The position numbers and the translations under genes were made by a program. The notes under the pieces are model-generated. The model ran no database searches, was not told the origin of the DNA, and saw only the letters and a list, made by a program, of their open reading frames with translations. 64,000 bases of DNA from Hyphomicrobiales bacterium (GTDB lineage: Bacteria; Pseudomonadota; Alphaproteobacteria; Rhizobiales; Beijerinckiaceae), in assembly GCA_028290285.1 (NCBI GenBank), contig JAQGKD010000062.1, forward strand, positions 1 to 64,000, written 5' to 3'. This document shows, piece by piece, positions 16,389 to 25,070 of this stretch (its first letter is position 1; the number at the start of each line of letters is the position of its first letter).

Positions 16389-16853
16389 TCAGGCTTTCGG
16401 CTCGAAGCCCTTGTCATAGTGCGGCCCGGCCATGGTGCCGTCCGCCGCCATGCCGATAATGCCGTGGGTCAGGTCTTTGATGGCGAGGAAGGTCACGTCC
16501 TCATCCTGCAACGCAACGGTGGAGTGCACCTTGTTTGCGGGAAAGAACAGCAGCGTGCCAGGACCCACGATGCGCTCTTCCTCGCCTTCGATATTGACCC
16601 GCACCTTGCCGGTCACGATGTAATTCCACTGTTCGTTGGGGTGACTGTGAGGGCGGGCGCCCGTGCCCTTCAGCTTGGTCATCAAACCGACCTGCATGCG
16701 CTCGCCCTCGATCACCGGGCCATGTGCGCTGGAATATCCGGTGCCGGCATCGATCTTGTTCATCTCCGCGAGTGCAAAGATGAAATTGCCGTCGCCCGCC
16801 TTCACGGCGCCCTTGTTCTTCGTCGTCTGTGCCGCGGTGCTGCCGTCGCTCAT
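16389..16853 (-). CDS. Single-domain cupin protein
   Basis: The 154-residue small beta-barrel protein has both cupin motifs: motif 1 in ARPHSHPNEQWNYIVTGKVR (metal ligands H, H and E) and motif 2 in GPGTLLFFPANKVHSTV (final H ligand). A mononuclear metal site is therefore expected. Start chosen at ATG 16853 because GGAGA lies six bases upstream; earlier in-frame ATG 16865 and TTG 16871 lack ribosome binding sites. It could be an isomerase, dioxygenase or ligand sensor. It shares a strand with an orphan TctC gene and diverges from a GntR regulator. Confidence 0.85.
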   Translation of the reverse strand: MSDGSTAAQTTKNKGAVKAGDGNFIFALAEMNKIDAGTGYSSAHGPVIEGERMQVGLMTKLKGTGARPHSHPNEQWNYIVTGKVRVNIEGEEERIVGPGTLLFFPANKVHSTVALQDEDVTFLAIKDLTHGIIGMAADGTMAGPHYDKGFEPKA

Positions 16854-17256
16854 GCCATTCTCCATCGTCAAGTTGGGAGGGTGTGCCGACGCTCGATCGC
16901 GAGCGTCAAAGTTTTCGCAGGTTGCCCGCAGGTGCCGGGCATGGCGTCTACTCAGAGGTCATTCGTCTGGCTGGCGGTTTTCGCCAGACCACGCAGGTCG
17001 GTCAGCAATTCACTGATTGAAGTCGAAAAAGGCCTGCCCATCCCGGACGATCTCCTCGAGATTTCCCTTTGCCCCGCGCTGCCCAAACCGCGCATTTACG
17101 CTTGAGATGTTCGAACATTTCGCTTTGTTCGTCAAAATGGTGATTGACAATCATATGGCTGTCAACCGAAATTGTTTTGGCAATACGTTGATTTTTCGGG
17201 GCATCACGCACCCTTTCGTTTATTCCCATCGACGCAGCATTGGAGCGCGAGAGGCC
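16854..17256. other. Divergent intergenic region, cupin to GntR
   Basis: About 400 bases with no supported gene. The left part is GC-rich; 17100-17220 is AT-richer and holds the palindrome at 17144-17165. Promoters for both flanking genes are expected. Confidence 0.5.
17144..17165. promoter_or_regulatory. Palindrome TTGACA-N10-TGTCAA with central CATATG
   Basis: Symmetric at 18 of 22 positions: outer hexamers TTGACA and TGTCAA and a central CATATG. The left arm could double as a -35 box. It lies about 90 bases before the GntR start, so it is a good candidate autoregulatory operator. Confidence 0.5.
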
Positions 17257-18042
17257 ATGGATCAGAGCTTCCGAGAGCCAGCCACCCGGCCAGCCCAGAC
17301 GGGAGCCGGGGACCTCAAGACGATGGGCGAAGAAGCATACGCCATGCTCCGGGCGGATCTCATCGCCGGTCGTCTCGATCCCGGGCAGAAGCTTCGGTTC
17401 CGTCAGCTAAGCGCCCACTACAACGTGGGGATCGCGCCCTTGCGGGAGGCTCTGGCCCGCCTTGCCAGCGAACGCCTCGTCGACTTCCACGGGCAGCGCG
17501 GGTTCGCAGTTGCGTCCGTGTCACTCGAAGAGCTCGAAGAGCTGTGTTCTCTCCGCATTGATCTGTCCTGCAAGGCCCTGCGCGCATCGATCAGTCGGGG
17601 CGACGAGGACTGGGAAGCGGAAATCCTAGTCGCGTTGCATCGCTTGGAGCGGAGCCCAAGACCCGCCTCTGACGATGCGGAAGGCTTTGACGAATGGGAG
17701 CGGCGGCACGACCGATTTCACGAAAGCCTCGTAGCTGCCTGCAAGTCGCGGTGGCTGCTCCATTTCTGTCGAACCCTGTCGGACCAGTTCCAGCGCTATC
17801 GGCGGCTGATCGTTTTGAGAATGTCGGAATCCGATCAGGACTGGAGCCGAATCCGGGAGCAGCACCGCACGATCGCGGAGGCCACTTTGGCGCGCAACAC
17901 CGAGCTCGCCGTCGAACTCCTCACGCGACATTTCGAAGGTAGCGTCAGGCAGGTGACGGAGCTTTATCAGCGATCCGCCGCGCTCGACGCGCTGGCGGTT
18001 TCCGCCTCGCGCGTCGACCGCAGCCGCGCGCGTGGCGAGTAG
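17257..18042 (+). CDS. GntR-family (FCD) transcriptional regulator
   Basis: The 261-residue protein has an N-terminal GntR winged helix (YAMLRADLIAGRLDPGQKLR, LSAHYNVGIAPLREALARLASERLV) and a C-terminal helical FCD ligand domain with candidate metal residues in ERRHDRFHESLVAACKS and REQHRTIAEATLARN. These regulators respond to small organic acids. The ATG at 17257 follows GAGAGG; the long upstream open frame is not homologous. It is followed by a binding-protein-like gene, an LVIVD protein and a CobW GTPase on the same strand, and diverges from the cupin. The direct target is not known. Confidence 0.9.
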   Translation: MDQSFREPATRPAQTGAGDLKTMGEEAYAMLRADLIAGRLDPGQKLRFRQLSAHYNVGIAPLREALARLASERLVDFHGQRGFAVASVSLEELEELCSLRIDLSCKALRASISRGDEDWEAEILVALHRLERSPRPASDDAEGFDEWERRHDRFHESLVAACKSRWLLHFCRTLSDQFQRYRRLIVLRMSESDQDWSRIREQHRTIAEATLARNTELAVELLTRHFEGSVRQVTELYQRSAALDALAVSASRVDRSRARGE

Positions 18043-18096
18043 GAATGTGATCAGCCGGTTGACGTTTCCGGCTCAGCGAACGTGAAGGACAATGAC

Positions 18097-18789
18097 ATGA
18101 CAGGTGACGTTCGCATTCTTGGGACAATGGCAGTTCAGCATGCGGTCATGCGGATCGCCGAGGCGGCCATGGCCGAGGCGGGTGGCGTCATCAGCGGCTC
18201 TTTCGGCACGGCGGGAGTCGTGACCGCGGGGGTGGAAGCTGGCGAACCCGCCGACATCGTCATCTCGAGCAAGAGCTCAATCGCGGCCCTTGCGGAAAAA
18301 GGATTGGTTCAAGGCCCGTCCTATGACCTGGGGCAGGTGCGCATCGCGTTGGGCGTAGCGAAGGGCGGCGCAAAACCCGACATCTCCAGCGTCGCGGCGC
18401 TGACTAAGACGCTGTCCGAAGCGCCGTCTGTTTCCTTCGGCGATCCGAAGGGCGGTGCGACGAGCGGAATCCATTTCGCAAAAGTTCTGGATCGCCTGGG
18501 GTTGGCGGAAACGGTAGGGGTTAAGGCAAATCTGCAAAGCAACGGCTTCACCGTCATGGCGGAAGTGGTCGCGGGGCGGGCCTCGTTCGGCTTCACGCAG
18601 GCCAGCGAAATCATGGCATCTCCCGGTGTTGAAATTGGCGGATATCTGCCAGACGAGTTGCAACTCGTCAGCACATACACTGCCGCTCTCACCCCCCGTG
18701 GCGCGAGCAACGACGCGGCAAAGGCATTTTTGTCGCGGCTGACGGACACCGGCTCAAAGGCGATCCTCAACGCCGAAGGCATCGATTGA
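18097..18789 (+). CDS. ModA-like substrate-binding-fold protein without signal peptide
   Basis: The 230-residue protein is of the periplasmic-binding type 2 fold related to molybdate-binding ModA. Typical blocks are VRILGTMAVQHAVMRIAEAA, GEPADIVISSKSSIAALAEKG and GDPKGGATSGIHFAKVLDRLG. No signal peptide precedes the fold, so it may be cytoplasmic or the annotated start is wrong. I used ATG 18097 with GAAGGA seven bases upstream; a GTG at 18082 is the alternative and still gives no leader. No ABC permease is nearby. A role as a soluble sensor or enzyme linked to the GntR gene is possible. Confidence 0.78.
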   Translation: MTGDVRILGTMAVQHAVMRIAEAAMAEAGGVISGSFGTAGVVTAGVEAGEPADIVISSKSSIAALAEKGLVQGPSYDLGQVRIALGVAKGGAKPDISSVAALTKTLSEAPSVSFGDPKGGATSGIHFAKVLDRLGLAETVGVKANLQSNGFTVMAEVVAGRASFGFTQASEIMASPGVEIGGYLPDELQLVSTYTAALTPRGASNDAAKAFLSRLTDTGSKAILNAEGID

Positions 18790-18862
18790 TTGGGCTGGGA
18801 CCTGCCCACCCGGCATGGTCCTCGCAGACGGTTTCAGGTTCTCCAGGTGGAGTTTGATACGC

Positions 18863-20074
18863 ATGATCGCTGACGAAGCGCGCGGGCTGCGTTTGATCGC
18901 ACAAGACACGTTGCGAGGGTTCGGAGGACTCGGGGAGGGCATGTCGCTGCAGGCGGCCCCCGACGGTCGCCGGATCATGTGGCTGGCCCACGAGGGGCCA
19001 CCGAAAAATTTCACCGGAGTTGATGTTACCGATCCAAGCAGGCCGAAGGTCATCGTGCAGACGGACCTTCCGCACAACCGCATCCGTTCCAATTCGCTGG
19101 AGACCTGCGGTAATCTCATGGCGGTGGCCTATCAGGTGCTCGAACCGGGGCTGCAGCCGGCCGGCATCGAACTGTTCGACATCAGTGTTCCGGAGAACCC
19201 TCGCTCGATCAGCTTCTTCGATTGCTCCGGGCCGCATTCACGCGGCGTCCACCAATTGTGGTTCGTGGATGGACGCTACATCCATTGTGCTGCCGGGGCG
19301 GCGGATTTCACACCCCGCAACCAGCTGGACGATCAGCCCTATCGCATCATCGATGTGTCGAACCCCTCGAAGCCCTTCGAGGTCGGCCGTTGGTGGATGC
19401 CGGGCACGAGGGAGGGCGACGATGCGCCCGCGCCCGCCCGCCTTCCGATCGATTCCGGTTTTCGAGCCCACAACACGAACGTCTTTCCGCAGAGGCCCGA
19501 CCGCGCCTACGTCGGTTACCTCGACGGCGGAGCCTACGTGCTCGACATTTCCGACATGGGCTCGCCGAAGATCGTATCGAGCTTCAATCCCCATCCGCCC
19601 TATCCGGGGTTCACCCACACGGTTCTCCCCTTGTTCAGCCGCGATCTCCTCGTCGTGTCGGACGAATGCGTGCTGGACAATGGCGGCGACTGGCCAAAGC
19701 TGACCTGGATCGTGGACGCACGGGTCGAGACCAATCTCGTGCCCATCAGCACGCTGCCGATGCCCCCCCTCGAAGTCTACGGCCAGAAGGGCGGACGTTA
19801 CGGATCGCACAATCTGCATGAGAACCGCCCGGGCGACACCTCGTTCAAATCCGACAACCTGATCTTCTCGACGTTCTTCAACGCCGGTGTACGCGTCTAC
19901 GATCTCACCAACCCGCTCCAGCCCAAGGAGGTCGCATCCTTCGTGCCCTCGGCGCCCGAAGGCACGCGTGTCGGCGCGGTCCAGATCAACGATGTCTATG
20001 TCGATGAGAACGGGATCGTATATGCGGTGGATCGGTTCACCGGCGGTCTCTACATCATGGAGATGACGTTCTGA
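18863..20074 (+). CDS. LVIVD-repeat beta-propeller protein
   Basis: The 403-residue protein is built of repeats of the form 'xGIELFDISVPENPRxI', seen as FTGVDVTDPSRPKVI, GIELFDISVPENPRSI, YRIIDVSNPSKPFEV, AYVLDISDMGSPKIV and VRVYDLTNPLQPKEV, as expected for a seven-bladed LVIVD propeller. No signal peptide is visible. The start at 18863 follows GGTGGAG; earlier in-frame codons are unlikely. It is followed two bases later by a CobW-family gene, so the two are probably co-translated. Function is unknown; these propellers may be scaffolds or cryptic enzymes. Confidence 0.82.
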   Translation: MIADEARGLRLIAQDTLRGFGGLGEGMSLQAAPDGRRIMWLAHEGPPKNFTGVDVTDPSRPKVIVQTDLPHNRIRSNSLETCGNLMAVAYQVLEPGLQPAGIELFDISVPENPRSISFFDCSGPHSRGVHQLWFVDGRYIHCAAGAADFTPRNQLDDQPYRIIDVSNPSKPFEVGRWWMPGTREGDDAPAPARLPIDSGFRAHNTNVFPQRPDRAYVGYLDGGAYVLDISDMGSPKIVSSFNPHPPYPGFTHTVLPLFSRDLLVVSDECVLDNGGDWPKLTWIVDARVETNLVPISTLPMPPLEVYGQKGGRYGSHNLHENRPGDTSFKSDNLIFSTFFNAGVRVYDLTNPLQPKEVASFVPSAPEGTRVGAVQINDVYVDENGIVYAVDRFTGGLYIMEMTF

Positions 20075-20076
20075 GC

Positions 20077-21111
20077 ATGACGCAGATACCCGTCACCGTG
20101 ATCACCGGCTTCCTGGGGAGCGGCAAGACCACGCTCCTCAACCATCTCCTGAACGATCCGGGGATGGCGGACACAGCCGTGATCATCAATGAATTCGGCG
20201 AGATCTCGATCGATCACCTTCTGGTCGAGAGCGCGCTGGAAAATACGATGGTGCTGCAGAGCGGCTGCATCTGCTGCACGATCCGGGGCGACCTCGTGGA
20301 CACCCTCATGGATCTGGTCGGCAAGCGCGATCGTGGAGAGATCCCCGCCTTCTCGCGCGTGGCCATCGAAACCACGGGCCTCGCCGATCCCGCGCCCATT
20401 CTGCAGACGCTGGCGACCGACGCGCTGGTCGCGCCCGTCTTCAGGCTCAAGACGGTCGTGACGACCATCGACAGCGTGAACGGGCTCGGGCAGATCGCGG
20501 CTTTTCCCGAAGCTGCGAAACAGGTGGCCCTCGCCGACGTGCTGGTGCTCACGAAGGCCGACCTTGCAAGTCGCCCCGCCATGGAAGCCTTGGCCTCGCG
20601 ACTGCGGGAGATCAATCCCGGAGCTGCGATGCTGGAGGTGCTGAACGGCGCGATTTCGCCCGACGATCTCTTTAGCCGCGCGGATGCACATTCCGACGAT
20701 CCGGCCACGATCCGCAACTGGCTCGCCGCGGAAGCGTTCGAGCATCCGCACGATCATGACCATGCCGGCCATACGCACGCACACAACGATCCCAACCGGC
20801 ATGGAAGCGGAATCCGCGCCTTTTGCATGACGCTCGACGAAGCAATCACGCTTCCAGCGCTGGAAACGTGGCTGGCGTCGATCACATCGCTGCGCGGGGC
20901 CGACTTGCTGCGCATGAAAGGCATCTTGAATGTCGCAGGCGAGCCCGGACCCGTCGTCCTTCAGGGCGTTCAGCATCTGCTGCATCCGCTGACTCGCCTT
21001 GCCCGCTGGCCGGACGCTGACCGGCGGAGCCGGATTGTTTTCATCACCCAGAACATTCCCGAGGCGGCGCTGCGCAACAGCCTGCTGGCGCTCGTCCCGA
21101 AGTCGACTTAG
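20077..21111 (+). CDS. CobW/COG0523 GTPase, putative metallochaperone
   Basis: The 344-residue G3E GTPase has Walker A GFLGSGKTT (11-19), the metal-binding motif GCICC (C64, C66, C67), the base-recognition LTKAD, and a histidine-rich loop (HPHDHDHAGHTHAH, about 227-240) before the CobW C-terminal domain. Such proteins deliver metals such as Zn or Co to client enzymes using GTP. It directly follows the LVIVD gene, so that protein or the metal-binding products of this locus may be clients. No Zur-like site or cobalamin riboswitch was seen. The end overlaps the convergent gene by four bases. Confidence 0.92.
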   Translation: MTQIPVTVITGFLGSGKTTLLNHLLNDPGMADTAVIINEFGEISIDHLLVESALENTMVLQSGCICCTIRGDLVDTLMDLVGKRDRGEIPAFSRVAIETTGLADPAPILQTLATDALVAPVFRLKTVVTTIDSVNGLGQIAAFPEAAKQVALADVLVLTKADLASRPAMEALASRLREINPGAAMLEVLNGAISPDDLFSRADAHSDDPATIRNWLAAEAFEHPHDHDHAGHTHAHNDPNRHGSGIRAFCMTLDEAITLPALETWLASITSLRGADLLRMKGILNVAGEPGPVVLQGVQHLLHPLTRLARWPDADRRSRIVFITQNIPEAALRNSLLALVPKST

Positions 21112-21833
21112 TCGTCGAAGAGGCGCGGACGGAACGGCCCGCAGGGTACGGGATCCTGGCTCCAGTAGCGAGACGGCGGGCCGTCCAGAAGATCAGTGAA
21201 CAGGCGCTGCGGCTCTGTCAGATCGGCAACCGAAAACGAGACGACTCTCGTGATGCCCGCGTTGGCCAGGCGCTCGACCCGGGCCCGCGCTTTGGGCGGC
21301 GACAAGCCGGCGTCCTTCGAAACCGCCGCCGTGAGAGTTCCCCCAAGCCAGAAGGCGAAATCCACCTGCACGAAATCCGCTTCCGTCCCCGTGGGCGCGG
21401 CCTCCGGGGCATAGAGATGAGCCCGGGGCAGGGGGCGCGGTGCGGAGTAGAGCCAGTCCAGGGGGGCGTAGAGGTTCGCGAAGGTCTCCGAACGTTCGCG
21501 CAGCGCGGCGTCGTCAGTCGCCTCCTTGAGAAGATGGTCGAAATAGGCGTCGACGAAAGCTTGCGCCGTTCTGTCCCACGGCCGGCACATCTGCCGCACA
21601 TGCGCGCGCAGGGTCTCGGTCACGGACTGGCCCGCCGTCGTCTGTGGATTCAGCACCCATGGCGCATTGTTGAGGCGCAGCGGCTCGCGCCGGGCCTTGT
21701 TCACGACCATCAAGGGGAAGCTTGCCTCGATGCCGATCCCGCGCCTTGTCGCGCGTCCGAGCTTCATCGCCGCGAGCGACCATTGGTCGGCCGCATAGGG
21801 GATCAGCAACACGTCAGGCAGAAGCATCGACAT
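21108..21833 (-). CDS. Conserved-looking hypothetical protein (241 aa)
   Basis: I do not recognise the family. The protein has no signal peptide or membrane helix. It begins MSMLLPDVLLIPYAADQWSL and contains basic and aromatic-rich segments, a PPKARARVERL helix and a proline-rich end (CGPFRPRLFDD). Coding is supported by the single long frame with normal codon bias and by clean tail-to-tail packing: its stop overlaps the CobW stop by four bases. It diverges from a methyltransferase gene at 21991. A second in-frame ATG lies two codons on. Confidence 0.6.
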   Translation of the reverse strand: MSMLLPDVLLIPYAADQWSLAAMKLGRATRRGIGIEASFPLMVVNKARREPLRLNNAPWVLNPQTTAGQSVTETLRAHVRQMCRPWDRTAQAFVDAYFDHLLKEATDDAALRERSETFANLYAPLDWLYSAPRPLPRAHLYAPEAAPTGTEADFVQVDFAFWLGGTLTAAVSKDAGLSPPKARARVERLANAGITRVVSFSVADLTEPQRLFTDLLDGPPSRYWSQDPVPCGPFRPRLFDD

Positions 21834-21990
21834 GGCGATTCACGTGTTCTTTCTGATCACTCCGGCGCAAGATAGCGAGTGATCCCGCGATAATCTGCGC
21901 GGGTCAATAGGCTGCGTGTCGGCCGGGTGGACACGAGGCTCGCACGGCAGAGAATGAGGCTCGCCTCAAAAGCAGCCGCACGGGGATACG

Positions 21991-22614
21991 ATGGGCGACG
22001 CCAGGCATTGGAACGAAGTCTACGAGACGAAGCCGGCTGAAACCGTCAGCTGGTATGAGGACGAGCCGTGCAACTCGCTGGCTATGCTGGACGCCGCGGG
22101 GATCAAGCCAGACGCGGCCGTGGTGGATGTAGGTGGCGGTGCGTCGCGGCTGGTCGACTGCCTGCTCGATCGAGGCTTCACTCGGGTGTCCGTGCTCGAC
22201 CTCTCCTCTGCTGCACTGGACGTGGCACGGGGCCGCTTGGCGGGGCGCGCCGGTCAAGTAGAATGGGTCGTGCAGGACGTCACGTGCTGGGAACCGGCTC
22301 CGGGCTCAATCGACGTCTGGCACGACCGGGCGGTCCTCCATTTTCTTGTCGATGACCAGGATCGGCAGGCCTATTTAAGAGCGCTGGGTGCGGGACTGAA
22401 GCCTGGAGGCTTCGCCATTCTGGCCCCCTTCGCGCTGACGGGCCCTGAAAAATGCAGCGGTCTTCCTGTTCGCCACTACTCGCCCGGAAGTCTTCAATCC
22501 CTGCTCGGGCCTCAGTTCAGCCTTATGAAATCTCTGGCCGCGACACACATCACGCCGGGCGGCTCGAGGCAGGACTTCATCTACTGCCTGTTCCGCAGGA
22601 CCGTTGCTGCCTGA
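21991..22614 (+). CDS. Class I SAM-dependent methyltransferase
   Basis: The 207-residue protein has the SAM-binding motif I VVDVGGGASRLVD (about 44-56), acidic end of strand 2 in VSVLDLSSAALDVARGRLAG, and post-motif IDVWHDRAVLHFLVDD. N-terminal HWNEVYETKPAETVSWYEDE is typical of a group of thiopurine/tellurite-like small-molecule methyltransferases. The acceptor is unknown. It stands alone between divergent and convergent neighbours. Confidence 0.88.
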   Translation: MGDARHWNEVYETKPAETVSWYEDEPCNSLAMLDAAGIKPDAAVVDVGGGASRLVDCLLDRGFTRVSVLDLSSAALDVARGRLAGRAGQVEWVVQDVTCWEPAPGSIDVWHDRAVLHFLVDDQDRQAYLRALGAGLKPGGFAILAPFALTGPEKCSGLPVRHYSPGSLQSLLGPQFSLMKSLAATHITPGGSRQDFIYCLFRRTVAA

Positions 22615-22635
22615 AGACATCGGGTAAGCGGGCGG

Positions 22636-22947
22636 TCAATAGGCTATGGCCAGATAGTCGGCGATGGTTTTTGTGTCCGCGTCCGTGATCTGCGCCTTGT
22701 ACGTCTTGATCATCTTGGTGACCTCGGCCTCCCAGAAGGCCTTGCCCTTCTTGGGCGGCTGGATCGAGACGTAATCCGCCGAATGGCAGGCGCTGCAATT
22801 GTTCTTGGCCGCTTCGACCCCGGAGCCGGGCCGGAAGGTCGCCGTTTCCTCGGGCAATTTGTACGTCACGGGACTGGCGGTCGCCAGTCCGATGCCGACG
22901 GTCGTGACGCCAGCTGCGAGACAGGACGCGAGCGCGAATTTCGGCAT
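22636..22947 (-). CDS. sorB: Cytochrome c subunit of sulfite dehydrogenase (SorB-like)
   Basis: The 103-residue secreted monohaem cytochrome c has a signal peptide (cleavage near ATAS), haem motif CSACH, and KKGKAFWEAEVTKMIKTYKA with a candidate axial methionine, matching SorB. SorB accepts electrons from the molybdenum subunit SorA, which oxidises sulfite to sulfate. GGGAG lies six bases before the ATG at 22947. The upstream sorA is only a decayed 3' fragment, so SorB has lost its partner here. Confidence 0.85.
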   Translation of the reverse strand: MPKFALASCLAAGVTTVGIGLATASPVTYKLPEETATFRPGSGVEAAKNNCSACHSADYVSIQPPKKGKAFWEAEVTKMIKTYKAQITDADTKTIADYLAIAY

Positions 22948-22958
22948 GGTCATCTCCC

Positions 22959-23560
22959 TCAGGCTGCGCGAATGCGAACGGTTTCGACGACGTTTCGCAT
23001 GTAGCCCGCAGGGTTCCAGAGCGCGGTCGTCGGCTGGGATTCTCCAATGCGATTGATCGCACGCACCTGCAGTTCGTGAGAGCCCGCCGGCAGGCGGATC
23101 ATGGCCTGCCATTCGCGAAACGAATATTTTCCGAGGTCCTGACCGAGCTTCGTCCCTGACCACGTCTTCCCCCCGTCAGTCGACAGGATCACATCCGTGA
23201 TCCCGTAGCCCCCGTCGAAGGCGATGCCCTTCACGCGCGTGTCCTGACCGGCCTTGAGACACAGGGACAGACGCCGCGGGTGCTGTCGGGTCTTGCGTTC
23301 GCTGCCTCGAGCCGAGCCGGCCGCGCCGCGCCCTTGGCTATGGCAGCGCCGACGTCCTCTCACCCAGTCGTGATGTCGAACGTCTGGCTTGGCGACAAAA
23401 ATCCCGTTGCAAACCGGGCATATTCGCGCACCATTGGATGGCTGGTCCTGAAGACCGGCAGTCTCGAAGACCGATGCCACGCCCGTGGTGACACGGACGA
23501 TGTCCGCCCGGAGGTCGTTGTTCGCGCCCTAGCGCATGCGCGACGCCATTTTACGATTGC
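22959..23560 (-). pseudogene. sorA: Remnant of sulfite dehydrogenase molybdenum subunit (sorA)
   Basis: The intact 3' part (to 22959) reads as the C-terminal Mo-co dimerisation domain: VKGIAFDGGYGITDVILST, GGKTWSGTKLGQDLGKYSF, LQVRAINRIGESQP. Upstream, homology jumps between frames: DLRADIVRVTTGVASVFETA in one, HPMVREYARFATGFLSPSQT in another, with a stop in FDITTG(stop)EDVGAAIA. At least two frameshifts and one nonsense change are needed. The catalytic Moco domain is missing before about 23540. It sits immediately upstream of sorB, so it was once a sorAB operon. Confidence 0.8.
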
Positions 23561-23636
23561 GCATGGACGGCTGTGAGACAGACCGACCGATACAAGACCT
23601 CTGAAAATCTGAGATCCTGAACATCGGAGAAATCGC

Positions 23637-23876
23637 ATGTTTCGAATAAGTCTTCTGGCTTGCGCTGCTTTGTTCGTGCTTCCAACGGCAGCTTCGGCGC
23701 AATATCGCGACCTGAACAACGAACCGACTTGTTCGCTGGAAGGGTCGGGAATGGACCCGCGCTGCGTGGGCGATACGTTTGCTGGCACTTATAGTGACAT
23801 GACCGCGGTGATGCAGCGCCGCCCGCCGTCGGCCTACGTCAGCCCACGCGTTGTCGGGCCGTATCGCTATAGGTGA
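23637..23876 (+). CDS. Small secreted protein, unknown function
   Basis: The 79-residue protein has a clear signal peptide (ISLLACAALFVLPTAASAQ) and a short mature part with two cysteines (PTCSLEG and DPRCVGD), rich in Arg, Pro and Tyr near the C-terminus. GGAGAAATCGC precedes the ATG. No domain recognised. It is divergent from the sorA remnant and convergent with the next gene. Confidence 0.65.
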   Translation: MFRISLLACAALFVLPTAASAQYRDLNNEPTCSLEGSGMDPRCVGDTFAGTYSDMTAVMQRRPPSAYVSPRVVGPYRYR

Positions 23877-23947
23877 TCGCCCCGTCTTCTGCCAACCACC
23901 CTTCCGAAAGGCGGTTAGCCTCCGGGAGGGTGGCAGATTATTGGCCT

Positions 23948-25060
23948 TCAGCCGTTCGGATCGCTCCGCGAGGTCGCTACTTTCCCAGCCTGCACGCGCT
24001 CCGAAAATTCGGTGGAACGTCCGGCAGCCAGTTCTTCCGCCTGCGTGATCCACTGCTCGCGGTCGATGCGGCCGGGGAAGGCGAGATAGGAGCCGACCCA
24101 TTTGACGTTGTCGGGCGACCAGGCGGCGATCTGGTCGAAATGCCAGACGCCCAGGCCGTTGAGCCGTTCCTCGTTCTGCTTGCCGATGCCTTTGATGCGC
24201 TTGAGGTCATCCGCGGCGCCGCCCTTTGCGCCTGCGAGGCCAAGCGGTCGCGCGCCGCCATGCTCATTCTCCCCTTCGAGGGGTGGCGAGAGCGAGGGAA
24301 GGCTGCTGCTCAGGAATGTTGCTTCCGCATCGGTCAAGAGTTCGTCGGCGGAGTCGTCTATTGAGATCTCACCCGATTTGATGCCGGCCGAATGCACTGT
24401 ATCGACGCCTGCCGAGAGAAGCCTCGCCTGCTCGATCCATTGCTCGCGTTGAACGCGCCCCGAAAAGCGCATGTGCTCGCCAACCCAGACAGCATTCTCG
24501 GGAGTCCAGCCGGCAATCTGGGTGAAATGATAGATGCCGAGTTCGTTGCAGATCTTCTGGTTTTTCGGGCCGATGCCACGGATCAGGGTCAGGTCGTCAA
24601 CAAGTTCGGACCGCTGGATCAGCCCGGCGGGTCGGCCCGAGGATGCAGGCTCCGTCGCGAGGCTCGGAGCGGCTGCCGACAAAACAGCAACAGGCTCAAC
24701 CGCGACCAGGGCGCTCACGGGCGAGGCGGCGGCGGGAACCGTCGCAAGTGGCGCCGGTGCTGCGTTCGTTGGCATAGGCGCGGGAACGCCGATCATCTTG
24801 GATTTGAGCCACCCGCCGAGCAGGCAAGACAAGACGAACACAACGGAGAAAAGCACCAGCTCTTCGAGCCAGAGGCCGAGCTTGCCTGGCAGGCCGCGCA
24901 CCAGCACCGTGAAAAGCGCGACCACGAACCCGAGTACGACCCAGCTCAGCCATGGCGTTCTTTCGCGCCCCGCCTTCGAGAAAGTAAACCAGCCGGTGAC
25001 GGCGCCCACGAAACCGGCGGCAACAAGCCAGCCCGTGATCTGTGAAAGGAGATAGATCAT
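23948..25060 (-). CDS. Membrane protein with duplicated helix-hairpin-helix domain
   Basis: The 370-residue protein has three N-terminal hydrophobic segments (about 5-25, 37-55, 66-84), a Pro/Ala linker, and two copies of a 60-residue domain at about 156-218 and 299-361. Each copy carries a helix-hairpin-helix core (LIRGIGPKNQ / RIKGIGKQN) followed by LGxxHFxQIAxWxxxNxxWVG and GRxxREQWIxQA. This resembles the C-terminal domain fused to some NADH dehydrogenase subunit E proteins. It starts ten bases after the OmpA-family gene in the same operon. DNA binding or assembly scaffolding are options; function unknown. Confidence 0.8.
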   Translation of the reverse strand: MIYLLSQITGWLVAAGFVGAVTGWFTFSKAGRERTPWLSWVVLGFVVALFTVLVRGLPGKLGLWLEELVLFSVVFVLSCLLGGWLKSKMIGVPAPMPTNAAPAPLATVPAAASPVSALVAVEPVAVLSAAAPSLATEPASSGRPAGLIQRSELVDDLTLIRGIGPKNQKICNELGIYHFTQIAGWTPENAVWVGEHMRFSGRVQREQWIEQARLLSAGVDTVHSAGIKSGEISIDDSADELLTDAEATFLSSSLPSLSPPLEGENEHGGARPLGLAGAKGGAADDLKRIKGIGKQNEERLNGLGVWHFDQIAAWSPDNVKWVGSYLAFPGRIDREQWITQAEELAAGRSTEFSERVQAGKVATSRSDPNG

Positions 25061-25070
25061 CGGTATCCGC

